Below are positions 25,368 through 37,001 of a DNA stretch of 40,500 nucleotides, in pieces (the first letter of the stretch is position 1; every line of letters begins with the position of its first letter). The translations under genes and the position numbers were made by a program. The notes beneath the pieces are model-generated. The model saw only the letters and a program-made list of their open reading frames with translations, was not told the DNA's origin and made no database searches. Source of the stretch: Chloroflexota bacterium (GTDB lineage Bacteria > Chloroflexota > UBA11872 > VXNJ01); NCBI GenBank assembly GCA_026707405.1, contig JAPOWW010000008.1:1-40500 (forward strand), written 5' to 3'.

Positions 25368-25591
25368 AGTTGAATTCCTCTTGGGTGGCCAGCCGGCGTA
25401 TGGACGGGCGCGGCGACGGCCTGATTGGACTTTGTCAGGTTAGCGAACCCCGGCTGGAACTCAAAGAATCGGGAGGATCGACTGAATCAGGCTGTATTCA
25501 CCTTCCATGCGTCGATGGGTGTTGTAGTTGAGCAAACCAACTCATTTCGGCGATGCGGTGTCTTAGACAAAGCAGGATGGGCACATAAAAA

Positions 25592-25710
<119 letters not shown>

Positions 25711-25751
25711 ATTTAGCGAATTATGGCGCGGCGTTTGGAATTGGACCGCGC

Positions 25752-25783
25752 TAGCGTAGGACCGCAGTGTTGCCGACCTGAAG
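25752..25783 (-). other. 3' arm of the 23S processing stem
   Basis: This trailer segment pairs with the leader segment at 28889-28920 over ~32 positions with two clear mismatches (details in the other arm's entry). It abuts the mature 3' end of 23S and should be cut by RNase III. Confidence 0.8.
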
Positions 25784-28887
<3,104 letters not shown>

Positions 28888-28888
28888 C

Positions 28889-28920
28889 CTTCAGATCGGC
28901 AAAACTGAAGTCCTACGCTA
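28889..28920 (-). other. 5' arm of the 23S processing stem
   Basis: On the RNA strand UAGCGUAGGAC (28920-28910) pairs with GUCCUACGCUA (25762-25752), and GCCGAUCUGAAG (28900-28889) with CUUCAGGUCGGC (25783-25772, one G-U). The nine bases between them also pair except for two mismatches. The result is a ~32-bp stem directly bracketing mature 23S, as expected for RNase III maturation. Confidence 0.8.
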
Positions 28921-29018
28921 TTCGCTTGTTAAGGTTCGAATCGCTCACTCTGATCACGCACCGGAGACCGCAATACGGCCGAACCGGAGTTGTTGAAAAG
29001 TGTGGCGAGAGTGTTTTG

Positions 29019-29048
29019 ATTCTACGTGCCGCGCCGTTTTACTGTCAA
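29019..29048 (-). promoter_or_regulatory. Promoter of the 23S-5S rRNA operon
   Basis: On the minus strand TTGACA (29048-29043) and TAGAAT (29024-29019) are separated by 18 bases. The -35 is perfect and the -10 has one mismatch to TATAAT. Transcription would start ~125 bases before mature 23S, including the processing-stem arm. A second TTGACA at 29096-29091 has no fitting -10. This supports independent transcription of 23S-5S without a 16S gene. Confidence 0.65.
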
Positions 29049-29161
29049 CGTTCTGTACTTCCCGAGGCCGTGTTGAGGGTCCTTCCCATGTGTCAAGGTT
29101 CATGGCTGATCTGGAGCAGGTAAACGGTACTCGCTAGAGCAGACGGGCAAGACGCTATGTG

Positions 29162-29941
29162 TCAGTCGGCGGGCTTGATTCCTCTCAGTAGGCTAACCGG
29201 CCATGAGAAGAAGATGCCGTCGCCTTCGTCAATGATTTCGAAGGCGTCCCGAATATCGGCGGAAGGCGACTCGAACGTTCGTCGCAACTCGGCTACGGAG
29301 CTTGCGGGAGTATCGGCTCGTTCGACCCAGTTGTAGAACTCCAGGACTATTCGCGACTGCTCCGCCCAATCCACCTCGAATCCGCACCGTTCCAGCAACG
29401 CCTTCCACTCGGAGTGGCTCAGGTTTCGGACGTGTGATGAATCGCGCGTCTTCTCGATCTCGTTCATGCGCCGCGCGACATCGGGAACTTCGGGCGCGGC
29501 GGTGTCGCAGATAATCAGTCTCCCACCGCGGCGGCATACCCGCCGCATTTCCGCGAGCGCGATTTCGACTTCAGGGCAATGGTGCATCGCAAAGCGGCTG
29601 ACGACGAGGTCGATCGATTCATCGCCCAACGGCATTATCTGGACGTCCCCGACGGTTGCGTGAAATCCAGTTATCGAGCGTTCCCTAGCCCGTCGAGACG
29701 CCGCGCGTCCCATCTCCAGCGACAGATCGAGTCCAACGGCAACCCGCACCGACTTGGCCAGCGCGTGGGCTACAAATCCGGGGCCGGACCCCGCGTCCAG
29801 CACATGGTCGGTGGGGCGCGGCTCGGCTACTCGCGCGATAAGTCCCAGTGTGTCTCCCTGAAAGGTCGAAACGCTCTCGGCATACGCTCGCGACCGTTCG
29901 TCGAAATGCCTGGCGACTCTTCTGGCGTGGTTGATCGGCAT
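29162..29941 (-). CDS. Class I SAM-dependent methyltransferase, UbiE-like
   Basis: A 259-residue protein. Motif I is VLDAGSGPGFVAHA (~47-60), motif II GLDLSLEMGRAA, followed by GDVQIMPLGDESIDLVVSRFAMHHC and a motif near RGGRLIICDTA. The layout is that of UbiE/BioC-type small-molecule methyltransferases. A C-terminal helical part (NLSHSEWKALLERCGFEV) is typical of the family. It is divergent from the SDR at 30065 and follows the rRNA promoter region on the same strand. The substrate is unknown. Confidence 0.9.
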   Translation of the reverse strand: MPINHARRVARHFDERSRAYAESVSTFQGDTLGLIARVAEPRPTDHVLDAGSGPGFVAHALAKSVRVAVGLDLSLEMGRAASRRARERSITGFHATVGDVQIMPLGDESIDLVVSRFAMHHCPEVEIALAEMRRVCRRGGRLIICDTAAPEVPDVARRMNEIEKTRDSSHVRNLSHSEWKALLERCGFEVDWAEQSRIVLEFYNWVERADTPASSVAELRRTFESPSADIRDAFEIIDEGDGIFFSWPVSLLRGIKPAD

Positions 29942-30064
29942 CTTAAGGGCGGGACTTGGGTAAGATCATCGTTCTGCGCTCTCGGTTGCGGGACATGCTC
30001 ATTTGCATTATCGCTTTCACCATCGATCTTTGCCGCAGCGCGCTTGAATTGACAAACTCTGCAT

Positions 30065-30799
30065 ATGCGACTAGTGAACAAGATCATCGCGATTCCCGGA
30101 TGCGGCGGTGGCATGGGCACGGCGGCGGCCCGGCTCTTCGCCAGCGAGGGCGCGCGCCTCGTGCTGGTCGCGCGGCGGGAGCCGCCGCTGCAAGCGATAG
30201 CAGAGCTGGCTCGATCCGACGGCGGCCAGGCGGTCGTATGCACCGCGGATACCGCGACCGAGGCGGGCTGTACGGCCATGGTGGAGGCCGCAGTTCGCGA
30301 GTTCGGCCGTCTCGACGTCGTCTATTGCAATATGGGCGACTTCGCTTATGGCGATCTGGAGACCCACCAGACTTCCCCCGAAGCATGGGACTATCTGATA
30401 GGTCTCAATCTGCGTGCGCATTTTCTCTCCGCCAGAGCGGCCATTCCCCAGATGTTGCGACAGGACCCGCCGGGCGGTGTTCTGATTCACGTTGCCGCTT
30501 CGGCTGACGTGCTGCGCGAGGCAAACCCGGGCTACTCCGCCGCCAAGGCCGGGTTGATCGAGTTCGTTCGGCGCGCGGCCCGGCAATACCGAAACCGCAA
30601 CATCCGCGTGCACTGCATTTGCCCGGGCGCAATCGGGGGCGATCCACCGCCAGTCGGCCCGGTTGAAACGCTTCCGCCGGAGCTGGATCGTGACGCCAAG
30701 AGTCTCGATGTCGCATATGCGGGCCTGTGCCTTGCCTCGGACGAAAGCTCCTGGACGACGGGGCTTGTCGTTCCAGTTGAAGGCGGCCGCCGGCTTTAG
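30065..30799 (+). CDS. SDR-family oxidoreductase with altered cofactor motifs
   Basis: A 244-residue protein. The glycine motif is PGCGGGMGTA instead of TGxxxGxG, and the usual NNAG is CNMG (88-91). The catalytic Tyr and Lys are intact in YSAAK (157-161). ARR after the second strand (VLVARREP) suggests NADP(H). It ends in the standard VPVEGGRRL. It is probably an active reductase of unknown substrate, unlike the more canonical SDR at 17085. The next gene is an HpcH/HpaI aldolase, ~130 bases on. Confidence 0.87.
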   Translation: MRLVNKIIAIPGCGGGMGTAAARLFASEGARLVLVARREPPLQAIAELARSDGGQAVVCTADTATEAGCTAMVEAAVREFGRLDVVYCNMGDFAYGDLETHQTSPEAWDYLIGLNLRAHFLSARAAIPQMLRQDPPGGVLIHVAASADVLREANPGYSAAKAGLIEFVRRAARQYRNRNIRVHCICPGAIGGDPPPVGPVETLPPELDRDAKSLDVAYAGLCLASDESSWTTGLVVPVEGGRRL

Positions 30800-30930
30800 C
30801 GAACCGTCTCGTCAGCGCCGCCTGCCGCTGCGCGGCTACACTTTGCACACTGCCGCCGGGCAAACCATTAACGGCAGCGACCGGGCGGGTGCGCGGCTCG
30901 CCGGATTTGGCGTGCAATAAGGAGGTATCG

Positions 30931-31722
30931 ATGCGGAGAAACAGGTTTCGGGAGTTGCTTGACGCCGGTGAACCCAGCTTGGGAACTCACCTGATGTCGT
31001 CATTGCCGGCGGTGTTCGAAATCGTGGGTCATTGTGGATTCGACTATGTCGAGTTCGAGGTCGAATACTCCCCGTTTACGCTCTACGATCTCGAGAACAT
31101 GGGGCGCGCGGTGGATCTGTTCGACGACATGAGCAGCGTCGTAAAGATCGATCAGCAGCCCCGCACTTTCCTGGCCAGCAAGATACTGGGGGCCGGACTC
31201 CAAAACCTGCTGTTCGCCGATGTAAGAACGGCGGACGACGCGCGCGAATGCGTGGGCGCGGTGCGAGCCGAGTCTCCCAGCTCAGGCGGTCACCATGGCG
31301 TAGGCAGCTATCGCAACATCGGCTACGTGGTGGGGCCTGCCGGCGACGAGTACGTCAAGATGCTCGATGAGGCGGTCGTGATCCTGATGATCGAGAAGAA
31401 AGAGGCCGTCGAAAACCTGGACGAGATCTTGTCGGTCAAGGGCGTCGACATGGTCCAGTTTGGGCCGGGCGACTATTCAATGAGCATAGGAGTAGCGGGG
31501 CAATACGATCACCCCGAAGTCTGGCGGGCTTACAAACATACGGTCGAGATGGCTCACAAACGGGGGATAGCGGCCCGCGCGGAGATAAGCCGGGTCGAGC
31601 ACGCTCAGCGCTATCTGGACCTGGGGATGCGCCACTTCACGATAGGCACCGACTACTTCATCCTCTACAACTGGTGGAAGGAGAACTCGGCCGCCATGCG
31701 TGAGATCATCGCGAACGCGTGA
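30931..31722 (+). CDS. HpcH/HpaI family aldolase
   Basis: Start ATG 30931 is fixed by a perfect AAGGAGGT site 5 bases upstream; the longer frame from 30889 is not used. The 263 residues include LGTHLMSSLPAVFEIVGHCG, then GFDYVEFEVEY, LFADVRTADDAREC, ILMIEKKEAVENLDEIL (metal-ligand Glu) and VQFGPGDYSMSIG (the usual GPNDLS region, metal-ligand Asp). These metal-dependent class II aldolases cleave or form 2-keto-3-deoxy sugar acids, releasing pyruvate. With the SDR upstream and the dehydratase at 17845 it fits a non-phosphorylated sugar-acid route, by inference. Confidence 0.9.
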   Translation: MRRNRFRELLDAGEPSLGTHLMSSLPAVFEIVGHCGFDYVEFEVEYSPFTLYDLENMGRAVDLFDDMSSVVKIDQQPRTFLASKILGAGLQNLLFADVRTADDARECVGAVRAESPSSGGHHGVGSYRNIGYVVGPAGDEYVKMLDEAVVILMIEKKEAVENLDEILSVKGVDMVQFGPGDYSMSIGVAGQYDHPEVWRAYKHTVEMAHKRGIAARAEISRVEHAQRYLDLGMRHFTIGTDYFILYNWWKENSAAMREIIANA

Positions 31723-31740
31723 CCGCGGCGGGCTGGGGGA

Positions 31741-32796
31741 TTAGGCCCGGTTACGTCGAATCTTGAATATCGTCGCCCTGCGACCCAACACTCGAATCCG
31801 GTACATGGATTCGAGGCTGAGTTGAGCCCGCGCCCCGAGGAGCCGCGATAGAAGCCGCTCACGGCTCGTGAGGAGCACGGCGATGCCGTCCCGCTTCAGC
31901 GTGCGCGAGCTCTCGTCGAGAAAGGTCGAATACAGATTTGGCTCGTCGAAACCGCAGCTCTTCCTGCCGAACGGAAGGTTGCAGACGATCTTGTGCACCG
32001 ACCGTGCGGGAAGCGGCAGTCGCCGCGCGTCCCACCGCATGATGCTGATCGGCTTGTAACGGGGTCCGACGTTGGCACGGGTGGCGGCGATGGCCGCACG
32101 GTCGACATCGCCGACGAGGAGGTGCCGGTAGGGAGAGTCTCGCCCGCGTTCAATGGGAATCGTTCCCGCGCCGCACATCGGGTCGAGGAACACGTCGCGC
32201 GGATGCGGATCGGAAATCATCACCATCGCCCGTGCTACAACCGGGCGCAGCGACGCGGGCACGTTGACTTTCTTGTAATCACGGTGCCTCATGGAGCGGT
32301 CCGACAGGCGCATGCCGCAAAGGAACTTGCCGCGGTCCTGAAGTACCCAAAACTCGCATTGGGCGTTTTCGTCGACGATTCGCCAGGCCGGCAAGGCCGA
32401 GGCCAGGGCCTTAGACACCTCCTGTTGCAAGTCGATCCTGCGATAGGCGGTTTCTCCCGCGTTCCTTTGGGCGACCACTCGGAAGGTCCGCCTGCGTGGC
32501 GGGCGTCCCGCAACTCTCCGATGCGCTTTGAGGGCTTGGCGGAGCAGCGGCGATTTCCGCACCAAAGCGTGCGCCTGCCGAAGCCCGCGCCTGCTCGAAT
32601 CGATCGCCCCGTCCGCAATCAATGCGAAAACGTCCTCGGCAGTCCCCAGCGGCAGGAGGTCGGTCGGATTATGCGGGTAGTCGAAAATCAGTCTGCCCGG
32701 AGCGGCGTCAAACCGACGTGCGCCTTTGAAGGAGCCTTCCAGCTCGCGCCTCGTTATCGGCTCGATGCCTGGCACGGTCAGGATGTAGTAGCGCAC
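31741..32796 (-). CDS. THUMP-type RNA (guanine-N2) methyltransferase
   Basis: A 351-residue protein. The N-terminal ~160 residues look like a THUMP-type RNA-binding module (YYILTVPGIEPITRRELEG). The catalytic half has motif I in DVFLDPMCGAGTIPIERG (~201-218), an acidic GDVDRAA, and the catalytic loop CNLPFG (272-277), a variant of the N/D-P-P-Y/F motif. The class modifies G in tRNA or rRNA (TrmN/Trm14-like, RlmL-like). It lies 68 bases after trpS on the same strand and may be co-transcribed from the T-box-controlled promoter. It converges with the aldolase gene (18 bases). Confidence 0.9.
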   Translation of the reverse strand: MRYYILTVPGIEPITRRELEGSFKGARRFDAAPGRLIFDYPHNPTDLLPLGTAEDVFALIADGAIDSSRRGLRQAHALVRKSPLLRQALKAHRRVAGRPPRRRTFRVVAQRNAGETAYRRIDLQQEVSKALASALPAWRIVDENAQCEFWVLQDRGKFLCGMRLSDRSMRHRDYKKVNVPASLRPVVARAMVMISDPHPRDVFLDPMCGAGTIPIERGRDSPYRHLLVGDVDRAAIAATRANVGPRYKPISIMRWDARRLPLPARSVHKIVCNLPFGRKSCGFDEPNLYSTFLDESSRTLKRDGIAVLLTSRERLLSRLLGARAQLSLESMYRIRVLGRRATIFKIRRNRA

Positions 32797-32864
32797 GCTA
32801 TCCGAGCCGCCGAAGGGCCGCCCGCGCGCCTCGGCGGGTCAATACGTGGTGGGGAACCGTCCGG

Positions 32865-33863
32865 TTATCCCAGCCCCACTTTGTCCATAACCCGCCGGAG
32901 CGTTCTGTCCGCAATAGGGCGCACCTTGTCGGCTCCCTCTTTAAGCATCGCGTCCAGATAGCCCGGTTCCTTCCGGATCTCGCGATATCTCTCCTGGAGC
33001 GGGCGGAGTCCTTCGATCACGACCTCGCTCAGCTCCCGTTTCAGGTCCGCATACCCTTTCCCGTCGAAGTGTGCCTCGATGTCCTCGCGCGTCCGCTCGG
33101 TGAAGGCCTCGTAGATCACCAGCAGGTTGTTGACGCCGGGACGGCTTTCGTCGAACTCGATTACGCGACTGGAGTCGGTCGCCGCCCTTCGGATCTTCGC
33201 GCGAATCTCGTCGGGCGAGTCCAGCAGGTCGATCGCGTGTCCTTGACCGGTTTCGCTCTTGCTCATCTTGGAAGTAGGGTCGTCGAGCCCCATGATTCTG
33301 GCGCCGACCGGCGGGATCGATGCTTCGGGAACGACCAGCGTTTTGCCGAACATGGAGTTGATGCGTTGGGCCAGGTCGCGGGTCATCTCCAGGTGCTGCC
33401 TCTGATCGTCCCCCACCGGTACGAGGTCTGCATCGTAGATGAGTATGTCCGCCGCCATCAGCGCGGGATAGTCGAACAACCCGACCGAGACGCGCTCTCG
33501 CGCCGCCCCGGCCTTGTCCTTGAACTGAGTCATGCGCTCCATCCAGCCCATGGGGATGAAGCAGTTGAGAATCCAGGCCAGCTCGGCGTGCGCGCTGACG
33601 TGCGATTGGATGAAGAGCGTGGATTGCTCAGGGTCGATCCCCGCCGCGTATAAGATTCCGGCGGTCTCCCGGATGTGCGCGCGCAACTGCTTGGGATCTT
33701 TCGGAACCGTGATCGCGTGCAGGTCGACAATCGGGAACAGCGATTCGTATTCGCCCTGCGATGCGACCCAGTGGCGAATCGCTCCCAGGTAGTTGCCTAT
33801 ATGAGCGTTGCCTGTCGGCTGGATGCCCGAAAGGATGCGCTTTCGGCCGTTCCGTTCGTTCAC
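32865..33863 (-). CDS. trpS: Tryptophanyl-tRNA synthetase
   Basis: 332 residues from GTG 33863, which has TAGGAGGAA about 8 bases upstream; the frame extends further but runs into the leader. Class I signatures are present: the HIGH-type motif in QPTGNAHIGNYLGA (16-29) and KMSKS (199-203), plus VGDDQRQHLEMTRDLA. It attaches Trp to tRNA-Trp. A T-box leader with a UGG specifier and an intrinsic terminator lie just upstream, so expression should rise when tRNA-Trp is uncharged. The downstream methyltransferase may be in the same transcript. Confidence 0.97.
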   Translation of the reverse strand: MNERNGRKRILSGIQPTGNAHIGNYLGAIRHWVASQGEYESLFPIVDLHAITVPKDPKQLRAHIRETAGILYAAGIDPEQSTLFIQSHVSAHAELAWILNCFIPMGWMERMTQFKDKAGAARERVSVGLFDYPALMAADILIYDADLVPVGDDQRQHLEMTRDLAQRINSMFGKTLVVPEASIPPVGARIMGLDDPTSKMSKSETGQGHAIDLLDSPDEIRAKIRRAATDSSRVIEFDESRPGVNNLLVIYEAFTERTREDIEAHFDGKGYADLKRELSEVVIEGLRPLQERYREIRKEPGYLDAMLKEGADKVRPIADRTLRRVMDKVGLG

Positions 33864-33899
33864 AACTATTCCTCCTACCCTCGACGCGCCACGCAAATA

Positions 33900-33927
33900 A
33901 AAAACCCCTCGTCTCGGGGACGAGAGG
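33900..33927 (-). terminator. T-box-controlled intrinsic terminator
   Basis: On the minus strand CCTCTCGTC (33927-33919) pairs with GACGAGGGG (33913-33905) around CCCGA, followed by a U-tract (33904-33900). The 9-bp stem can be prevented by the antiterminator fold that begins at the T-box sequence at 33955-33942. Confidence 0.92.
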
Positions 33928-34186
33928 TTACGGTTCACCTTCGCGGTGCCACCCCGATTAGACGCGGCAACGTCTCACTCGCGCACGGAGTGCAAGTCCA
34001 AAGCCCGCCTCGATGCGTTTCCCTGATAACGGTGGGACATGCCGTCGGCGCCTACTCGACTAAGCCTTTCGGGCCGCAGCTCCCGGGTCCATTCGCTTCG
34101 GGGTTTCGCCGCCGGACTCTCACCAGCCGCCGGCTCTCTGGGGACGCTCTCCCGAAGTTACTAGTCCCGTTCAACGCTTTTGTCCA
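33900..34186 (-). promoter_or_regulatory. Tryptophan T-box riboswitch leader of trpS
   Basis: The antiterminator T-box element reads GGGGTGGCACCGCG on the minus strand (33955-33942). The exposed TGGC would pair with the uncharged tRNA tail GCCA; its last base fits the G discriminator of bacterial tRNA-Trp. Stem I features include the AGTA S-turn (near 34164), GGCTGGTGAGAGTCCGG, and GAATGGACCC with TGG (34091-34089) as the specifier, that is, the Trp codon. Between Stem I and the T-box lie AGTAGGCGCCGACGGC and CCGTTATCAGGG, typical T-box linkers. It should read out tRNA-Trp charging and control transcription through the terminator. Confidence 0.93.
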
Positions 34187-34192
34187 GATTCG

Positions 34193-34221
34193 AGCGTATG
34201 GGAGCAGGGCAGGCGTGTCAA
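34193..34221 (-). promoter_or_regulatory. Promoter of the T-box-trpS transcript
   Basis: On the minus strand TTGACA (34221-34216), a 17-base spacer and TACGCT (34198-34193). The -35 is perfect; the -10 matches at four of six. Start would be near 34186, right at the 5' edge of T-box Stem I. The rest of 34222-34400 shows nothing recognisable. Confidence 0.7.
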
Positions 34222-34400
34222 GGACTTCATTGTGGCCATTTGTAGGGGCAGTTAGCGAACTGCCTCGACAGCGTTGGGTGTGGATGGATGCCGGTCGGAT
34301 CGATGCCGCAACGAAGCCTTCCCTGATAGATAACGGTTAGGGGAAGTCTCCCTCGGGCAGTCTGACTCGTGAGGAGCGGGGAGCCTGTCCGATACGCCGT

Positions 34401-35918
34401 CTACGAGCTATTAGCCGTTGGCGGTTTTGTCCACTCGCGCAGCAGTCGGGTGATGAGTCGAACGCCCACGCCGGTGGCGCCGCCGGGAGAGTGCGGCTTG
34501 CCTTTGTCGCTCCAGGCCGTTCCGGCTATGTCCAGGTGCGCCCAGGGAACGTCTCCGGCGAAGTGCTTGAGGAACATCCCGCCCGCGATCGATCCGGCTG
34601 AGCGGCCGCCAGTGTTGTTGATGTCGGCGATCTTGCCCTTGATAGCCTCTTCGTACTCGTCCCACAGCGGCAGCTCCCAAACCCGCTCGCCCGTATAGTC
34701 GCCCGCACGCCTGAGCCGGTCCACGAGATCGGCGCTCGTAGACATGACGCCGGTGGCTTCGTGACCCAGGGCGACGATTATGGCTCCGGTGAGCGTCGCC
34801 AGATCGACAATCGCGTCGGGTTTGAATGTGTGCGCGTAATCGAGAGCGTCGGCGAGAATCAGCCTTCCCTCGGCGTCCGTGTTCAAGACCTCGATGGTCT
34901 TGCCCGACCTGGCCGTCAATACGTCGCCCGGCTTGAGCGCCAGGCCGTCAGGCATGTTCTCGGTTGCTGCGATCAGGCCGACGACCCTCACAGGCATTTC
35001 AAGCGCCGCCGCGGATCTGAGGATCCCAATCGTCGCCGCGGCGCCGGACATGTCCATCTTCATCTCGTCCATGCCGGATCCCGGTTTGATCGAGATGCCG
35101 CCAGAGTCGAACGTCACTCCCTTTCCGCATACGGCGAGCGTTCCGCGCGAGGTGCCCTCCGGTTCGTAATCCATCACCACGAACCTTGGCTCCTCGCGGC
35201 TGCCCTTGGCCACGCCCCAGAGCGCGCCCATGTTCATGCGCCTTATGCGCCCCGGACCGTATACCGAGCACTTGATGTCTATTTCTTTGCACATCGCCCG
35301 CGCCTCGTTGGCGAGAGCAGTGGGAGTCAAGTCGGACCCGGGCGAGTTGACAAGGTCCCTGGCAAGGTTGACCGACTCCCCCAGAATCTGGGCGTCGCCG
35401 ACTCCGGCCCGGACCTGTTGGACCTTGGAGCGGTCGAATTCGACGATCTTGAGAGACTGGACCTCTTTCTTGTCATCGCCGGAATCACTCTTGTACCGAT
35501 CGAACTTGTACAGGCCCAGGATCGCTCCGAGGGCCGTCGCTTCCGCGGCTTCTGCTACCTGCAGCCCGCCCGCTCCGGCTCCGAAGGCGATGGAGGCTAT
35601 GCTCTTCGCGCCGAGGTCTCTCGCCTTGGTGAATGCGGTCGCTGCGGCTTGGAGCGCCTTGTTGGCTGTGAAGTCGGCTTCCTTGCCAAGCCCGACCACG
35701 ACGACACGGTCTGCGGCTATGCCGTCGGCATAGACCACCGCTGTCGAATTCAGCTCGCCTTTGAAATCGCCGAGATCGAGGATTCTCGCGATCGCGCCGC
35801 CAGTCGCTTCGTCCACCGCGGCCGTCGCTCCTCCGGGCTTGGTTTCCTGAAAGAGGTTGACAACGAGCGTGTCGACTTTCTGATCCTGGATGCTGCCACC
35901 GGCGGTTGTGATTTTCAC
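34401..35918 (-). CDS. pepA: Leucyl aminopeptidase, M17 family
   Basis: 505 residues from GTG 35918 with GGGGGAG just upstream. The catalytic domain has both hallmark blocks: GKGVTFDSGGISIKPG with metal ligands K266 and D271 and catalytic K278, D289 in KMDMSG, and NTDAEGRLILAD with D348, E350 and R352. The N-terminal ~170 residues are the usual non-catalytic domain. Cytosolic M17 enzymes are hexamers that release N-terminal Leu and other residues from peptides, using two metals. It lies upstream of the trpS unit on the same strand but has its own start region. Confidence 0.97.
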   Translation of the reverse strand: MKITTAGGSIQDQKVDTLVVNLFQETKPGGATAAVDEATGGAIARILDLGDFKGELNSTAVVYADGIAADRVVVVGLGKEADFTANKALQAAATAFTKARDLGAKSIASIAFGAGAGGLQVAEAAEATALGAILGLYKFDRYKSDSGDDKKEVQSLKIVEFDRSKVQQVRAGVGDAQILGESVNLARDLVNSPGSDLTPTALANEARAMCKEIDIKCSVYGPGRIRRMNMGALWGVAKGSREEPRFVVMDYEPEGTSRGTLAVCGKGVTFDSGGISIKPGSGMDEMKMDMSGAAATIGILRSAAALEMPVRVVGLIAATENMPDGLALKPGDVLTARSGKTIEVLNTDAEGRLILADALDYAHTFKPDAIVDLATLTGAIIVALGHEATGVMSTSADLVDRLRRAGDYTGERVWELPLWDEYEEAIKGKIADINNTGGRSAGSIAGGMFLKHFAGDVPWAHLDIAGTAWSDKGKPHSPGGATGVGVRLITRLLREWTKPPTANSS

Positions 35919-36026
35919 GATTCTCCCCCTGTACCGGGCTAGCTTGAAGTCAGCGGCGGGACTGGCCCGAGAGTGCCATTTGAGAGGCGAATTATAACGA
36001 CGGCCGGGGCGGGCGCGGCGGCTTCA

Positions 36027-36959
36027 TCAGCGGGTCAGCTCCGCGATCATCCCTTCCGTCATCTGGTCGAGGTCGAATCGGGAGCGCCATCCCCAATCCC
36101 TGGCGGCATCGGAAGCGTCGAATTCGATAGGCCAGCTTTCGACGATGGCGTTGCGGACGGGATCGGGGTTGTAGCTGATTTCGACGTGGGGCAGTTGCGC
36201 CTTCAACGAGGCCGCCATTTCCTCCGCCGAGGGGCCGATTCCGTTGAGCTGGTACACGCGCCTGGTCAGGGCGCTGGCCGGAGCGTCATGGAGATCGAGC
36301 AGCGCGCGCACGGCATCCTCGACATAGATGAGCGGAGCGCGGGTCTGCGGCTTGAGATAGAACTCGTACTTGCCGTTCTCGACCGCCTCCCTGTAAAGCA
36401 GCGAGCAGAACCCGCTCGCGCCTCCGGGAGCTCCGCGTGGCGCAACCACGGCCGCCAGCCGCACGCAGCGGAAGTCCAGCCCGAACCGGTTGTAGTAGTA
36501 GACGCCAAGCCGTTCCCCGGCGACCTTTGTAGCGCCGTACAGGCTGACCGGCCACTGCGGCGCGTCAACGTGTACCGGTTCGCGCACGCCCGCGCCGAAG
36601 CTCGCGACCGTGCTGGTGAAGACGATCTTTCCGACGTCGAAGATCCGGGCTGCTTCAAGCACGTTTCGGGTGCCCTCCATATTCACCTTCCACGCTCGGT
36701 CCGAGTCGTCCTCGGCGTCGCCCGACAGGAGCGCGGCCATGTGGAAGATCGAATCGAAGCTCGATTCTTCGACCAGCTTGAAGAAGTCGTCCTTAGCCGA
36801 TAGGTCGCCGATCACCGTCCGGCATTGCCGGAGCTCCGGAATGTTGGTTTCGGGCGATTCGCGGACGTCGAGCAGGGTTAGATCGTCACCCCGTCGTACA
36901 AGCGGGACCAGTAGCCGGCACGCGAGATTGCCTGTTCCGCCAGTAATCAGGATCCTCAA
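36027..36959 (-). CDS. NAD-dependent epimerase/dehydratase (extended SDR)
   Basis: A 310-residue extended SDR. The cofactor motif is TGGTGNLA (6-13), and the active-site Tyr and Lys are in YGATK (141-145) with TSTVAS ahead. D31 (LLDVRE) suggests NAD(H). The family acts mostly on nucleotide sugars, but related uronate dehydrogenases act on free sugars. It lies 42 bases downstream of the aldo/keto reductase on the same strand, likely one operon. Substrate unknown. Confidence 0.9.
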   Translation of the reverse strand: MRILITGGTGNLACRLLVPLVRRGDDLTLLDVRESPETNIPELRQCRTVIGDLSAKDDFFKLVEESSFDSIFHMAALLSGDAEDDSDRAWKVNMEGTRNVLEAARIFDVGKIVFTSTVASFGAGVREPVHVDAPQWPVSLYGATKVAGERLGVYYYNRFGLDFRCVRLAAVVAPRGAPGGASGFCSLLYREAVENGKYEFYLKPQTRAPLIYVEDAVRALLDLHDAPASALTRRVYQLNGIGPSAEEMAASLKAQLPHVEISYNPDPVRNAIVESWPIEFDASDAARDWGWRSRFDLDQMTEGMIAELTR

Positions 36960-37001
36960 GCGACCGTCCCGTGGCGTCGAATACTCCGATCGCGGGGGGC
37001 T

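Noticed and set aside
28933..28942. GGTTCGAATC, like a tRNA T-loop
   Set aside because: The flanks do not form a T-stem and no acceptor or anticodon arm fits on either strand. It is in the rRNA leader.
30049..30054. TTGACA just upstream of the SDR at 30065
   Set aside because: It is only 10 bases before the start codon, so as a -35 box it would start transcription inside the gene. No -10 fits.
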